A stretch of DNA of 64,000 nt from Microbulbifer donghaiensis (GCF_900129095.1 NZ_FQVA01000001.1:868001-932000); one strand, 5' to 3'; shown: positions 34,957-45,519, counted from the stretch's first letter. The notes: generated by a model not told the origin, from the sequence alone. Made by a program: numbers and translations.

Positions 34957-36363
34957 ATGTCTGAAAAAGTAGACGTTTCCCAATTTGATACGGCCCAGAT
35001 CGTGGCCGATGACAAACGCCATTTCCATCATCCCTTCCAGCTGATCGATCTGATGCGCGAAGAGGGCGAGGGTGCCCTGCCCTTCTTCAAGGCCGACGGT
35101 TGCTACCTGTGGGATACCAATGGCAACAAATACTTCGACGCCGTGGGCGGCATGTGGTGTACCAACGTGGGGGCCAGCCGCGAAGAAATTGCCAGGGTGA
35201 TGTACGAAGAAACCATGAAAGCCAGCTACATCAACCCCTTCGTGGATATGACTCACCCGAGCGGTGTGGCCCTGGCGAAGAAACTGGCTGAGCTGACTCC
35301 CGGCGACCTCAACCACACCCTGTTTACTGTGAGTGGCTCTACCGCCACCGATGACGCCTACCGTCTGGCGGTTGCCTACCACCGCTGCCGCGACAACTTC
35401 AACAAAACTCAGGTGCTATCCCGCAACAAGGCCTTCCACGGCTCCACCTTCCTGACCCAGAGTTTCTGCGGCAAGGCCAACGAGAAGCCCGAATACTTCA
35501 ACTTCCTCACCGACATGGTGCACTTCGTCTCCGCCCCTAACAGCTACCGCGAGGGCGCCGGCAAGACGCCGGAAGAGTTCAAGGCCGAACTGCTGCAAGA
35601 ATTTGAAGACAAGATCCTGGAAGTGGGTGCCGACAATATCGCCTGTCACTACGCCGAGCCCGTATACGGCGGCGGCGGCTGCTTTGTGCCCCCCGAGGGC
35701 TACCACAAGGGCATTATCGACCTCTGCCACAAGTACGACATTCTCTACATCTCTGACGAAGTGGTGACGGCCTTCGGTCGCCTCGGTCACTTCTTCGCCT
35801 CCGAAGATCGCTTTGGCATCGTGCCTGACATCATTACCGCGGCTAAGGGCCTGACCTCCGGCTACATCCCCATGGGTGCCTGTATCTTCTCTGATCGCAT
35901 CTATGATGTCCTGGCCAGTGAAGAGGGTCGCTTCACTATCGTCGGCTCTACCTACACGGCTCACCCGGTAGCAGCGGCGGTAGCCCTGAAGAACATCGAG
36001 ATCATCGAGCGTGAAAACCTGTTGGAACACGTGCTTGAAATCGGCCCCTACTTCCAGAAACAACTGAATACCCTAAAAGATCTGGACATCGTCGGCGACG
36101 TGCGCGGCTCCCACTTTATGCAGTGTGTGGAGTTTGTGAAGAACAAGGAGAGCAAGGAGATCTTCCCGGATGAATTCGATATCGGCAAGCGCGTCTCCCT
36201 GCACGCCGATTCCCTGGGCTTGATTGTCCGCCCGCTGATTAACCTCAATATCATGTCACCTGCACTGACCATGACAAAAGAGGAAGTGGACTTCGTCGTG
36301 TCTGCCCTGCGCAAAGCCATCGAGTTGACACAGGACGACCTGCGGGAAATGGGCGAACTGTAA
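34957..36363 (+). CDS. Class III PLP-dependent aminotransferase
   Basis: A 468-residue fold-type I enzyme. The PLP aspartate region is LYISDEVVTAFGRLGHFFASED and the PLP lysine is in PDIITAAKGLTSGYIPMGA; GSTYTAHPVAAAVAL is the phosphate-binding partner. The N-terminal WDTNGNKYFDAVGGMWCTNVG motif fits omega-amine or beta-alanine/putrescine:pyruvate-type transaminases. Amino donor unknown. The start MSEKVDVSQFD (34957) is preferred over a GTG-like start four codons earlier. It is alone on the plus strand between rnhB and a decayed rnhB fragment and ends at a strong terminator, so it looks like an inserted single-gene unit. Confidence 0.88.
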   Translation: MSEKVDVSQFDTAQIVADDKRHFHHPFQLIDLMREEGEGALPFFKADGCYLWDTNGNKYFDAVGGMWCTNVGASREEIARVMYEETMKASYINPFVDMTHPSGVALAKKLAELTPGDLNHTLFTVSGSTATDDAYRLAVAYHRCRDNFNKTQVLSRNKAFHGSTFLTQSFCGKANEKPEYFNFLTDMVHFVSAPNSYREGAGKTPEEFKAELLQEFEDKILEVGADNIACHYAEPVYGGGGCFVPPEGYHKGIIDLCHKYDILYISDEVVTAFGRLGHFFASEDRFGIVPDIITAAKGLTSGYIPMGACIFSDRIYDVLASEEGRFTIVGSTYTAHPVAAAVALKNIEIIERENLLEHVLEIGPYFQKQLNTLKDLDIVGDVRGSHFMQCVEFVKNKESKEIFPDEFDIGKRVSLHADSLGLIVRPLINLNIMSPALTMTKEEVDFVVSALRKAIELTQDDLREMGEL

Positions 36364-36387
36364 GTATCTCTAGCACTGCCCATCGCG

Positions 36388-36419
36388 AAAAACGGCGCTT
36401 ATCAAAGCGCCGTTTTTTT
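36388..36419. terminator. Intrinsic terminator between aminotransferase and rnhB
   Basis: AACGGCGCTT pairs with AAGCGCCGTT around a short loop, with five A on the left and seven T on the right. It works for the plus-strand aminotransferase and may also end the long minus-strand run after rnhB. Confidence 0.93.
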
Positions 36420-36435
36420 GTCTAGCGTATTTATA

Positions 36436-37053
36436 TTAAAGAAATTCCATCGAAAACTGCTTCACCGGCGCAAAGCTCTGCCGATGACTCGGGCTGGGAC
36501 CAAGCTGCTCCAGCGCCTGCAGATGCGCCTTGGTCGGGTAGCCCTTATGCCCGGCCAGTCCATAGCCCGGATACTGTTGATCCAATACAACCATTTCCCG
36601 GTCGCGCGTAACCTTGGCCAGGATTGATGCGGCCGCGATGGCAGCCACCCGGCCGTCGCCCTTCACCACCGTATCGCAGGGGTAGTGCCAATCCGGTTTC
36701 TTATTGCCGTCCACCAACACGAACTCCGGCTGAATAGGCAATTGCTCCACCGCGCGGCGCATGGCCAACAGGCTGGCATGCAGAATATTCAGCTGGTCGA
36801 TTTCCGCCACGGTCGCGCGCGCGACGGCGAAACTGAGCGCGCGTTCCCGGATCAGGTCGAACAGCAGCTCGCGCTTTTTCTCGCTCAATTTTTTCGAATC
36901 CGCCAGGCCCTCGATCGGCCGCGCCGGGTCCAGAATCACTGTAGCGGCGACGACATCACCGGCCAGCGGCCCTCGCCCCACCTCGTCGACGCCGGCCAAC
37001 AGCTCTCCCCGGTAGGGACAAACGTAGGGCGGCAGCTCTCTATTTGCACTCAT
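36436..37053 (-). CDS. rnhB: Ribonuclease HII
   Basis: A 205-residue enzyme that removes ribonucleotides from DNA. The catalytic acids are in [16 protein letters not shown] (Asp23, Glu24), with VDGNKKPD and the later [13 protein letters not shown] block. Its start overlaps the lpxB stop by four bases (ATGA). It is the last gene of the lpx run. In related genomes dnaE usually follows; here an aminotransferase does. Confidence 0.96.
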   Translation of the reverse strand: MSANRELPPYVCPYRGELLAGVDEVGRGPLAGDVVAATVILDPARPIEGLADSKKLSEKKRELLFDLIRERALSFAVARATVAEIDQLNILHASLLAMRRAVEQLPIQPEFVLVDGNKKPDWHYPCDTVVKGDGRVAAIAAASILAKVTRDREMVVLDQQYPGYGLAGHKGYPTKAHLQALEQLGPSPSHRQSFAPVKQFSMEFL

Positions 37054-38204
37054 CGTCTTTCAATCAATTTACAAACGGCATCCGCGGCGCGCTCCGAAGC
37101 GTTGCGGCGCAACTGTTGATGCATTGCATCGAACTCGCGCTGCAGCCGGTCGCTCAGCAGCGGGTCATCAAAATACTGCAGCAGTGCGGCGCCGAGATTT
37201 TCCGGCGTCGCATCGTCCTGCAAAATCTCCGGCACCAGTTCTCGCTGCGCCAGCAGATTGGGCAGCGATACCCAAGGTGTGTGCAGCATACGGGAAAATA
37301 TCGCGTAAGAGAGCCTCGCCATCTTGTAGGCAACCACCATCGGCTTTTTCAGCAGCATGGTTTCCAGGGTGGCGGTACCAGAGGCGATCAGCACATTATC
37401 GGCGGCAGACAGGGCCAAATGGGAATTGCCCTCCAGCAACGTTACCGGTACGTCCGCAAAACTCTCGAGCTGGTCCTGCAACTCGGCGAGCCGCAACTCG
37501 TTGGCCGCCGGCAATACAAATTTGAGTTCCGGGCGCCGCTGGTGACACCAGCGTGCAGCCTGCAAAAACAGCGGCCCCAGCAATCGCACCTCACCGCCGC
37601 GACTACCGGGCAACAGCGCAACAACGCGATCGTCTTGCGCAAAACCCAGCTCGCGACGCGCCTCTGTCATATCCACCTGCAGCGGAATTTCGTCCGCCAG
37701 CGGATGTCCGACAAACGTCACCGGCACATTGTGCTCGCGATAAAAGCTCGCTTCGAACGGCAGCAGCGTCAGCATGTGGTCGACCGCCCCGGCGATCTTC
37801 TTTATGCGGCCGCGACGCCAGGCCCACACCGACGGACTGACATAGTGCATCGTCGCAATCCCGGCCACCTTGAGGGACTTTTCGAGAGAGAGGTTGAAAT
37901 CGGGGGAATCGATGCCGATAAACAGATCGGGCGGATTGTCGATAAAGTGCTGGCGCAGGGTGCGGCGGATTTTCAGCAATTCCGGCAACCGTTTAAGCGG
38001 CTCCACCAGCCCCATCACCGACAGGCGCTCCATGGGAAACAGGGAATGTGCGCCGAGCGCCAGCATTCTGGGGCCAGCGATACCTTCAACCTGCAACTGC
38101 GGAAAGCGCTTCTGCAATGCAGCGATCAGGCCGGCACCCAGTATATCGCCGGAGGCCTCGCCGGCGACCACACCAATCCGTAATGGCTTTTCGTTAACTG
38201 CCAC
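37050..38204 (-). CDS. lpxB: Lipid-A-disaccharide synthase
   Basis: A 384-residue GT19 glycosyltransferase joining UDP-diacylglucosamine and lipid X. Motifs are [17 protein letters not shown] at the N-terminus, [31 protein letters not shown] and [17 protein letters not shown] choose GTG at 38204, seven codons before the first strand; an ATG at 38270 would add 22 residues with no family counterpart. Overlaps rnhB by four bases. Confidence 0.95.
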   Translation of the reverse strand: MAVNEKPLRIGVVAGEASGDILGAGLIAALQKRFPQLQVEGIAGPRMLALGAHSLFPMERLSVMGLVEPLKRLPELLKIRRTLRQHFIDNPPDLFIGIDSPDFNLSLEKSLKVAGIATMHYVSPSVWAWRRGRIKKIAGAVDHMLTLLPFEASFYREHNVPVTFVGHPLADEIPLQVDMTEARRELGFAQDDRVVALLPGSRGGEVRLLGPLFLQAARWCHQRRPELKFVLPAANELRLAELQDQLESFADVPVTLLEGNSHLALSAADNVLIASGTATLETMLLKKPMVVAYKMARLSYAIFSRMLHTPWVSLPNLLAQRELVPEILQDDATPENLGAALLQYFDDPLLSDRLQREFDAMHQQLRRNASERAADAVCKLIERR

Positions 38205-38328
38205 TCCGCGAAACTCTCTTTTTTTGCCGGAACTGCCGCCCACTGCGATCAATCTCGACCGCAGGCACAAGAATCACTCGCGGTGACTGATGCCACCCGA
38301 TAGCGAGCGATCCGAATGGTTTGCCAGG

Positions 38329-39108
38329 CTAGCGGACAATACCGCGCGTGGAGGATTTAAGGGAATCGATCCAGGGCTGCACCACTGCCGACTGCTCCCG
38401 AAGCTCTGTCAGCGCCTCCAGAGCTTCCTGCATGGTGAGCCCGCGACGATAAACAATTTTATAGGCCTTGTTGATCAGCGCGATCTCATCGCGCGAGAAG
38501 CCGCGGCGGCGCAGGCCTTCGGCGTTGATGGTTTTGGCCTCGGCGGGACTGCCAGCCACCATCACATAGGCGGGTACGTCCTTGCCAATTGCCGCCCCCA
38601 TACCCGTAAAGGCGTGCTCGCCAATAGTGCAGTACTGGTGCACCAGGCTAAAACCGCTGAGGATGGCCCAATCGCACACAATCACATGCCCGGCCAAAGC
38701 GACATTGTTAACGAGGATAGTGTTGTTGCAAATGACACTGTCATGCCCCACATGGGCGTAGGCCATGATCAGGTTGTCGTTGCCGATGGTGGTCTCGCCC
38801 CGGTCCTGAACGGTACCGCGGTGGATGGTGACTCCCTCGCGAATCACATTGTTGTCACCGACAACCAGGGTGGTGTCTTCACCCTGGTATTTTTTATCCG
38901 GCGTATCCTGGCCGACAGAAGCAAACTGATAGATGCGGTTGTTTTTACCGAGCCTGGTAGGTCCGCTCAGAACCACATGAGAGGCGATTTCACAGCCGTC
39001 GCCAATCTCAACCCCCGCCCCCACGACCGAATAGGGACCGATACTCACCCCGGAACCTATCGTTGCCGATTCGTCAACAATGGCGGTGGGGTGGATATTC
39101 GTCTGCAT
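38329..39108 (-). CDS. lpxA: UDP-N-acetylglucosamine acyltransferase
   Basis: A 259-residue left-handed beta-helix enzyme, first step of lipid A synthesis. Hexapeptide repeats start at IHPTAIVDESATIGSGVSIGPYSVVG, the catalytic His lies in AYAHVGHDSVICNN, and the C-terminal helical domain has RGFSRDEIALINKAYKIVYR. Starts 122 nt after fabZ ends. Confidence 0.97.
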   Translation of the reverse strand: MQTNIHPTAIVDESATIGSGVSIGPYSVVGAGVEIGDGCEIASHVVLSGPTRLGKNNRIYQFASVGQDTPDKKYQGEDTTLVVGDNNVIREGVTIHRGTVQDRGETTIGNDNLIMAYAHVGHDSVICNNTILVNNVALAGHVIVCDWAILSGFSLVHQYCTIGEHAFTGMGAAIGKDVPAYVMVAGSPAEAKTINAEGLRRRGFSRDEIALINKAYKIVYRRGLTMQEALEALTELREQSAVVQPWIDSLKSSTRGIVR

Positions 39109-39230
39109 TCTGCGCCCTACTCCTCGGATGCCGGAAATTCCGGCTACTTTAAACGCGTATCGAAAATAAAGGAACCGAATTGGTCACAGTACTATCGCAT
39201 CCGTATTCCTGCCAGCGACGCGACGCCTGA

Positions 39231-39668
39231 TCAAACCTTCTTCACAGCACAGAGCACGTCAGCAGAGGTCGCCAGCTCGCCGTCGACACTCGCCTTGCAG
39301 GAAAACTTCCAGATGCCACGACGCTCAGAAACCACCTGTGACTCCAGGTCCAGCCGATCGCCGGGAATCACCTGACGCTTGAAGCGCACGTTATCGATTC
39401 CGCCAAACAGGTACAGGAAACCGTCCTCCGGCTTCTGGCCGAGGGTCTTGAATCCGAGAATCCCGGAAACCTGCGCCAAAGCTTCCACAATCATAACGCC
39501 AGGGAAAATCGGCACCTCAGGAAAATGGCCGTTGAATACTTCCTCGTTGACAGAGATATTCTTATAGCCCTTGATGTATTTCCCTTCCTCTAATTCTATA
39601 ACCCTGTCCACCAGCAAGAACGGATAACGGTGCGGCAGATATTGACGAATTTCGCGTACGTCCATCAT
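39231..39668 (-). CDS. fabZ: 3-hydroxyacyl-ACP dehydratase FabZ
   Basis: A 145-residue hot-dog-fold dehydratase of fatty acid synthesis. The active site is [20 protein letters not shown] (catalytic His and Glu). Begins [23 protein letters not shown]; either of the two methionines could start. It competes with LpxC/LpxA for 3-hydroxyacyl-ACP, which explains its place between lpxD and lpxA. Confidence 0.97.
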   Translation of the reverse strand: MMDVREIRQYLPHRYPFLLVDRVIELEEGKYIKGYKNISVNEEVFNGHFPEVPIFPGVMIVEALAQVSGILGFKTLGQKPEDGFLYLFGGIDNVRFKRQVIPGDRLDLESQVVSERRGIWKFSCKASVDGELATSADVLCAVKKV

Positions 39669-39752
39669 TCGAAAAGTCCCCAGAAACCACTTCGGGGCGT
39701 GAAACGCCCCGAAATCAACAAACCCAATTTGATCGACTCAATGTCGGCTAAC

Positions 39753-40814
39753 TTAATCTTCTGTACCGTCGCGGTGCGGCAGGTCTTCCAGCCGCCTCTC
39801 CAATTCCTTCAGGCGGCGCGCCATCTGGTCCAACTGTCCGTAACGCACCGCATTGCGACGCCAGCTGCGGCTTTCGGAGAAGGGCGTGCCACTGGAGTAG
39901 GACCCGGCGCTGTCGATGGATTTAGTCACCAGCGTTCGCGCGGTGATGTGCGTACCATCGGCCACGGTGACGTGCCCTACCACGCCGACACCACCGGCCA
40001 GCGTGCAGTGTTTACCGATAACGGCGCTGCCAGCTACAGCCGAACAGGCTGCCATGGCTGAGTAGTCACCAATTCGGACATTGTGCGCGATTTGCACCTG
40101 ATTGTCGATCTTGACCCCGCGACCTATCACGGTATTGCCGAGCGCGCCCCGATCAATACAGGAACAGGCCCCGATTTCCACCTCATCACCAATCTCGACA
40201 CCACCAAGCTGGTGGATCTTTACCCACTGCCGCTGATAGGGGGCAAACCCGAATCCGTCGGCACCGATCACCGCCTGGCTGTGAATGATGCAATCGCGCC
40301 CAACGGCACACCCGTGGTACACGATAGCACCGGGATACAAGCGTGTACCGGCACCAATCTCACTGCCCTCTCCCACCACGCAATTGGCGCCGACTTGGGC
40401 CCCGGCGCCGATGCGCGCAAAGGCCTCGATAACGGCGCCTGCAGCGATGCTCGCGGAAGGATCTACTTCGGCATCCGGATGCACCGTCGCGGCCGGATGA
40501 ACTCCAGGAGCTGGGCGCGGAGCCGCATCAAATATTGCGGTGGCGCAGGCAAAGGCATGGTAGGGATTGGCAACCACCAGCGCTGACACCGGGCACTCAT
40601 CGGCGAGATCCTCGCTGACGAGCACCCCACAGGCGCGGGTATCGGCCAGGAATCGGCGGTAGTTGGCACTGGCCAGGAATGACACCTGGCCGGAATCGGC
40701 ACTTTCCAGCGTACTGAGCCCGGTGACCGGCTGTTCAGCATCGGCTCCGGGCGCCAGCCGAAGCTCTGCACCCAGCTGTTGGGCGAGTCGGGCGAGTGTC
40801 GGCTTGTCTGTCAT
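39753..40814 (-). CDS. lpxD: UDP-3-O-acylglucosamine N-acyltransferase
   Basis: A 353-residue trimeric beta-helix acyltransferase of lipid A synthesis. The N-terminal uridine-binding domain (about 1-100, with GLSTLESADSGQVSFLAS) precedes hexapeptide repeats and the catalytic His region in DNQVQIAHNVRIGDYSAMA. The C-terminal helix (RRLKELERRLEDLPHRDG) is present. Between skp and fabZ, as usual. Confidence 0.97.
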   Translation of the reverse strand: MTDKPTLARLAQQLGAELRLAPGADAEQPVTGLSTLESADSGQVSFLASANYRRFLADTRACGVLVSEDLADECPVSALVVANPYHAFACATAIFDAAPRPAPGVHPAATVHPDAEVDPSASIAAGAVIEAFARIGAGAQVGANCVVGEGSEIGAGTRLYPGAIVYHGCAVGRDCIIHSQAVIGADGFGFAPYQRQWVKIHQLGGVEIGDEVEIGACSCIDRGALGNTVIGRGVKIDNQVQIAHNVRIGDYSAMAACSAVAGSAVIGKHCTLAGGVGVVGHVTVADGTHITARTLVTKSIDSAGSYSSGTPFSESRSWRRNAVRYGQLDQMARRLKELERRLEDLPHRDGTED

Positions 40815-40834
40815 TGGGAAAAGCTGTGTGCGAT

Positions 40835-41350
40835 TTATTTGGCAGCGTTCATACGCTTGATCAGCGCAGCAGTCAGATCAGCGTTAGGGCTGACATAGTA
40901 GGCAGCGGTTGAATCCAGTACCAGATCCAACTTCTGCTCTTCGATCATTGCCTCCAGTGCGGCCTTGGCCTTGGGCGCCATGGTCTTCTGGATTTCCTGA
41001 CCCACCTGCGCCTCCATGGAACGCAGTTTCTTCACCGCAGTTTCAAAGTCAGAGCGCTTGAAGTTCATTTTGCGCTGATGCTCGGCCTTCTGCTCATCGG
41101 ACCAGGTAACACCATTTTTCTGCGCGTCTTCGGCCATTTTCTGCACTTCGGCGCGAATGGACTCGGCACTGCTTTGCAGCTTGGAGTACTCGGAGCTGGT
41201 TTTCAGCGCATTGACTTTGGACTTGGCGGCCTCTGTGCTCATGATGGCAGCCTGCAGGTTCAGCACCGCAACCTTGGTCTGCGCCACAGCGGCGCCCGAC
41301 AACATAATTCCAGCGAGCAGAACTGCGATGATTTTTACATTTTTAAGCAC
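40835..41350 (-). CDS. skp: OmpH/Skp family periplasmic chaperone
   Basis: A 171-residue protein with a signal peptide (ends SGAAVAQ) and a long helical hairpin (KSKVNALKTSSEYSKLQSSAES through MNFKRSDFETAVKKLRSMEAQ). Skp holds unfolded outer-membrane proteins for BamA, encoded just upstream. I set the start at GTG 41350, which has GGAGAA eight bases upstream; the ATG at 41371 would add seven residues. Confidence 0.92.
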   Translation of the reverse strand: MLKNVKIIAVLLAGIMLSGAAVAQTKVAVLNLQAAIMSTEAAKSKVNALKTSSEYSKLQSSAESIRAEVQKMAEDAQKNGVTWSDEQKAEHQRKMNFKRSDFETAVKKLRSMEAQVGQEIQKTMAPKAKAALEAMIEEQKLDLVLDSTAAYYVSPNADLTAALIKRMNAAK

Positions 41351-41422
41351 GTCGGATTCTCCATTTTGCATTATTTTTACTTCACGGCCTTCACACTACC
41401 CTCAGTGTTTTCCGGGCCGGTC

Positions 41423-43978
41423 TTAGAAGCTGTTACCCAGTGAGAACTGGAACACTTCCACTTCATCGTCATCATTTTTCTCCAGTGCCTTGGCCAGGCT
41501 GAAGGTCAGCGGGCCGAAGCCGGTGATCCAGGTAAGGCCGACACCAGCAGAAACGTTGATGTGCTTCAGGTCGACATCGTAGCAGTTGATCTGCGAAATG
41601 CCACAACTGGTGTCAAACACGTTACCCGCATCGATAAAGAAGGCAGACTGCATAGAGCGCTGATCTTTCACGAAGGGAATCGGGAAAATAATTTCCGCAC
41701 TGCCCTCCACCAGGATATTACCGCCGAACGGATCCGGGTCATTGTCGAAGGTATTGGTGGCCAGCTGCCCGGTCGCCGAATTGAAGTTATAGCAATTTTC
41801 GGTAATAGACTCGCCATTAGTGGCGCAGCCCAGGGTTTGGTAAAACTCCGCCGGCGTCGAGCGGGGGCCCAGGGTGTTGCGTTCGAAGCCGCGCACCGAG
41901 CCGAAACCACCAGCGTAGAAATTCTCGAAGAACGGCAGAACACTGGTATCGCCGTAACTGTCACCATAACCGAGTCGGGTGCGCAGGCGCAGTGTGAGGT
42001 CCCTGGTCAGCGGACGGAAGTACTGCCCGGTATAGATGAGCTTGTAGTACTCGAGGTCGCCGCCGGGCAGCGCGAATTCCAGTGACAGCCGCTGGGAAGT
42101 ACCGCGAGTGGCGAGAATACCGCGGTTCAGCGTCGAGCGCGCGTAGGAGCCCGTCACACTGAAAATATTAAAGTTATCGCCATTCTGATCGATAAAGCCG
42201 TCGAAATTGGTGTTGAGCAAAGCGGGATCCAGCGGCATGCTCAGGTCCAGCGCCTCGCCCGCCTCAAGCGCTTCGGCCACCAGCTCCGAGTCCGCCGGGG
42301 TGATCACTGCATCAAGCCCCTCAATCGGCACCGGGCTGGCCTTGATTTCCTGCACCGCGAAATCGCCGGTTTCAATGGAAAGATTGCTGTAACCGATATT
42401 CACGCCCACGCGCGAAATTTCAGAAATCGGATAGCCAAAGCTCAGGCTCGCGCCGTAGGTGTCGGTGGTGTAGCTGGCGACGTTAATCTCGGAGTAGTCG
42501 CGGGCCTGGTAAAAAATACTGAAACCGCGGCTGACACCGTCCGGCGTGAAATAGGGATCGGTGTAAGAGAAATTGGCCACCGTCTGGTACTTGGAGGTAT
42601 TTACCGCGAAACCGACGGACTTGCCGGTGCCCAGCCAGTTGTTCTCCTGCACATTCGCGCCGAGCACCAGGCCGCTGCCCTGGGCGTAACCGACGGTACC
42701 GCCGATGGTCCCGGAGGGCTGTTCCTCGACGGTGTACTCGACGTCGATCTGGTCAGAGGTACCCGGCACTTCGGTGGTTTCTACCTCAACCCCTTTAAAG
42801 TAGCCGAGGCGCTCCAGGCGTACCTTGGACTGTTCGATGCGCGCGGAGGACGCAGAAGCCGCCTCCATCTGGCGCATCTCGCGGCGCAGCACTTCGTCAG
42901 AGGTACGGGTATTGCCGCGGAAATTGATACGGCGCACATAGGCGCGCTTGCCCGGATCGATAAAGAAAGTGACCTTTACCGTCTTATCTTCCTCGTTCGG
43001 TTCCGGCATGCCGTTGACTTCGGCAAAGGTATAGCCCTCGTTGCCGAGGCGCTTGGTAATGTAATCCGAGGTGGTGGTCATCAGCACCTGGGAGAAAGTC
43101 TGGCCTTCCCGCACCAGCAGCAGGCGTCTGATTTCCTCCTCCGACACCACCGGGTCACCCGCCAGATCCACTTCGCTCACCGTGTAGACGTCACCTTCGG
43201 TCACGTTCACGGTGATGAACACACTCTGCTTGTCCGGGCTCAGTGACACCTGAGTGGAGTCAATCTTGAACTCCAGGTAGCCGCGGTCGAGGTAATAGGA
43301 CTCGAGACGCTCCAGGTCGCCGGTCAGTTTCTCGCGGGAGTATTTGTCGTCGCTGCGAAGCCAGGACAACCAGCCGGTCGTCTGCAGTTCGAAGATGTCG
43401 GCCAGTTCCTCATCGGAGAAAGCCTTGTTGCCGACGATATTGATATGTTTGATCGCCGCGACAGAACCCTCATCAACCACCACCTTCAGCTCTACCTGGT
43501 TGCGCGGCAGTTCCTTGACTTCGGTCTTGACGCTGGCGCCATAGCGGCCCTGCGCCACATACTGACGCTGCAGTTCCTGGGCCAGCCCTTCGAGAGTTGC
43601 GCGCTTGAAGATCTGACCCTCGGCGAGGCCGTTCTCCTCCATCCCTTTCAGCAGGTCTTCGGTCTTGATGGCCTTGTTACCGGTGATTTCAATTTTGGAA
43701 ATCGCCGGGCGCTCACGTACGGTAATTACCAGAACGCCGTTCTCGCGGCCAATCTGAATATCCTGAAAATAGCCGGTGCGGAACAGGGCCCGGGTCGCAC
43801 CCTGGATCTCAAGACTCTCGATCTGGTCACCCACGCGCACAGGCAGTGCCGCGAACACGGTGCCAGCGGAAACCCGCTGTAGCCCTTCCACGCGGATATC
43901 GTTGACCACAAACGACTGCGCCACGGCACTAATCGGCAGAGCCAGGCCGAGGGAGGCCGCTTTCAGGAAATCTTTCAT
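41423..43978 (-). CDS. bamA: Outer membrane protein assembly factor BamA
   Basis: An 851-residue Omp85 protein. Signal peptide at 1-20, five POTRA domains at about 22-420, and a 16-strand barrel whose C-terminus ends in the phenylalanine signature QFSLGNSF. The barrel signature VRGFERNTLGPR (a VRGF-type loop) is present. It inserts beta-barrel proteins in the outer membrane. The barrel includes a long predicted extracellular stretch (IEGLDAVITPADSELVAEALEAG region) that looks variable. Length is slightly above Escherichia coli BamA. Confidence 0.96.
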   Translation of the reverse strand: MKDFLKAASLGLALPISAVAQSFVVNDIRVEGLQRVSAGTVFAALPVRVGDQIESLEIQGATRALFRTGYFQDIQIGRENGVLVITVRERPAISKIEITGNKAIKTEDLLKGMEENGLAEGQIFKRATLEGLAQELQRQYVAQGRYGASVKTEVKELPRNQVELKVVVDEGSVAAIKHINIVGNKAFSDEELADIFELQTTGWLSWLRSDDKYSREKLTGDLERLESYYLDRGYLEFKIDSTQVSLSPDKQSVFITVNVTEGDVYTVSEVDLAGDPVVSEEEIRRLLLVREGQTFSQVLMTTTSDYITKRLGNEGYTFAEVNGMPEPNEEDKTVKVTFFIDPGKRAYVRRINFRGNTRTSDEVLRREMRQMEAASASSARIEQSKVRLERLGYFKGVEVETTEVPGTSDQIDVEYTVEEQPSGTIGGTVGYAQGSGLVLGANVQENNWLGTGKSVGFAVNTSKYQTVANFSYTDPYFTPDGVSRGFSIFYQARDYSEINVASYTTDTYGASLSFGYPISEISRVGVNIGYSNLSIETGDFAVQEIKASPVPIEGLDAVITPADSELVAEALEAGEALDLSMPLDPALLNTNFDGFIDQNGDNFNIFSVTGSYARSTLNRGILATRGTSQRLSLEFALPGGDLEYYKLIYTGQYFRPLTRDLTLRLRTRLGYGDSYGDTSVLPFFENFYAGGFGSVRGFERNTLGPRSTPAEFYQTLGCATNGESITENCYNFNSATGQLATNTFDNDPDPFGGNILVEGSAEIIFPIPFVKDQRSMQSAFFIDAGNVFDTSCGISQINCYDVDLKHINVSAGVGLTWITGFGPLTFSLAKALEKNDDDEVEVFQFSLGNSF

Positions 43979-44105
43979 CTACTAATTCCGAGTTTTTATT
44001 CGCAATTCCAATGGTGGAGAGACAGTGCAATCAGCTCTCTCTCCCGGCCCCAAGGGCCACTCCCTGCCGGAAGCGACAGAGAAGCATTAAATACCGGGGG
44101 CGCAC

Positions 44106-45461
44106 CTACAACCGCAAGATGTCGTTGTACAGCGCCAGCCCCATAATACCCAGCACCAGGGCCATGCCGACCTGCAGGCCGATCATCTGCACCCTCTCCG
44201 AAACGGGCGAACCTTTGACCGCCTCAATACCGTAGTAGAGGAGATGACCTCCATCGAGCACCGGAATCGGCAGCAGATTGAGCACGCCGAGACTGATGCT
44301 GAGCAGCGCCAGCAGCGACAGGAACGACTGCCAGCCGGCCTCTGCCGAAGTGCCGGCCACTTTAGCAATGGTGATTGGGCCGCTCAAGTTCTTGGTAGAG
44401 AGCTGGCCGAACACCAGTTTCTTCAGGCTGTTGAGGGTAAATACGGTCTTGTCCCAGGTCTCCTGCAGCCCTTTGGACAGGGCCCCGACCACGCCGTAAT
44501 GGTAAGTACGCACTCGCTCTTCCGGCCAGGTCTCGACCACCGGCAAGACACCGATCCGACCTATACGCTCGCCACTATCGAGAGCGACCTCCTCCGGCGT
44601 CACCGGCAGCAGCAATCGCTCACCGTCGCGCTCGACTTCCACCCGCAGCTCCTCGCCGGCGCGGGCGCGCACATACTCAGTCCAGCTGTCCCAGCCGTCG
44701 AATTCGCGGCCATCGGTGGCGATGATTTCGTCCCCTGCTCGCAGGCCAGCCCGGTCCGCCGCGCTGTCCGGAGTCACCTGGGACAGCGTCATGGTAATGG
44801 AGGGCGTCCACAGCTCGAGTCCCACTTCCGTGAGGGGGTCTGGCACTTCCTGCCCCGCGAGCCAGCGATCGATATCCGCCACCATGTGGTATTCGAGATC
44901 CGAATCCGGGTAGCGCACGGAAAACTCCATCGCCCCGGTGTCGCCGAGTCGATTGGCCAGACGCCAGTTGAGGGCCTGCCAGGTCGGTGTCTCCTCACCG
45001 TCGATGGCGATAATTTCCTGCCCCGGTTCCAGACCGGCGCGGGCGGCGATACTGCCCGGCTCCACTGACTGTACGATCGGTACCGGTCCCGCGGTGCCGC
45101 CCATAAACACGCCCCAGAAGAGCACTATCGCCAGCAGAAAGTTGGCTATCGGCCCCGCTGCGGCGATGGCGATGCGCGCCCAGACGCTCTTGCGATTGAA
45201 GGCCTGGTCCAGCTGATCCTGTGGTACCGAGCCCTCGCGCTCATCCAGCATCTTCACGTAGCCGCCGAGAGGGATCGCGGAGATGGTGAACTCGGTACCG
45301 TGGCGATCGTAGCGGGACAGCAGGCGGCGGCCGAACCCCACCGAGAAGCGCAGCACCTTGACCCCGCACAGGCGTGCGACCAGGAAGTGGCCGAACTCAT
45401 GGAAGGACACCAGGATACCGAGAGCGACCAGAGCCCAGATTACTGTTTGTACAAAATCCAT
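44106..45461 (-). CDS. rseP: RIP metalloprotease RseP
   Basis: A 451-residue inner-membrane site-2 protease that releases sigma-E from RseA. The zinc motif HEFGH is at residues 21-25, LPIPVLDGGHLL holds the third ligand, and two PDZ domains lie between (about 125-200 and 215-290). Fits between dxr and bamA as in most gammaproteobacteria. Confidence 0.96.
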   Translation of the reverse strand: MDFVQTVIWALVALGILVSFHEFGHFLVARLCGVKVLRFSVGFGRRLLSRYDRHGTEFTISAIPLGGYVKMLDEREGSVPQDQLDQAFNRKSVWARIAIAAAGPIANFLLAIVLFWGVFMGGTAGPVPIVQSVEPGSIAARAGLEPGQEIIAIDGEETPTWQALNWRLANRLGDTGAMEFSVRYPDSDLEYHMVADIDRWLAGQEVPDPLTEVGLELWTPSITMTLSQVTPDSAADRAGLRAGDEIIATDGREFDGWDSWTEYVRARAGEELRVEVERDGERLLLPVTPEEVALDSGERIGRIGVLPVVETWPEERVRTYHYGVVGALSKGLQETWDKTVFTLNSLKKLVFGQLSTKNLSGPITIAKVAGTSAEAGWQSFLSLLALLSISLGVLNLLPIPVLDGGHLLYYGIEAVKGSPVSERVQMIGLQVGMALVLGIMGLALYNDILRL

Positions 45462-45519
45462 ACTCGCCTACAAATTCTTGCCGTTGCGCGATAGCCAGCC
45501 ATTGTACGACGCTGTGGCG

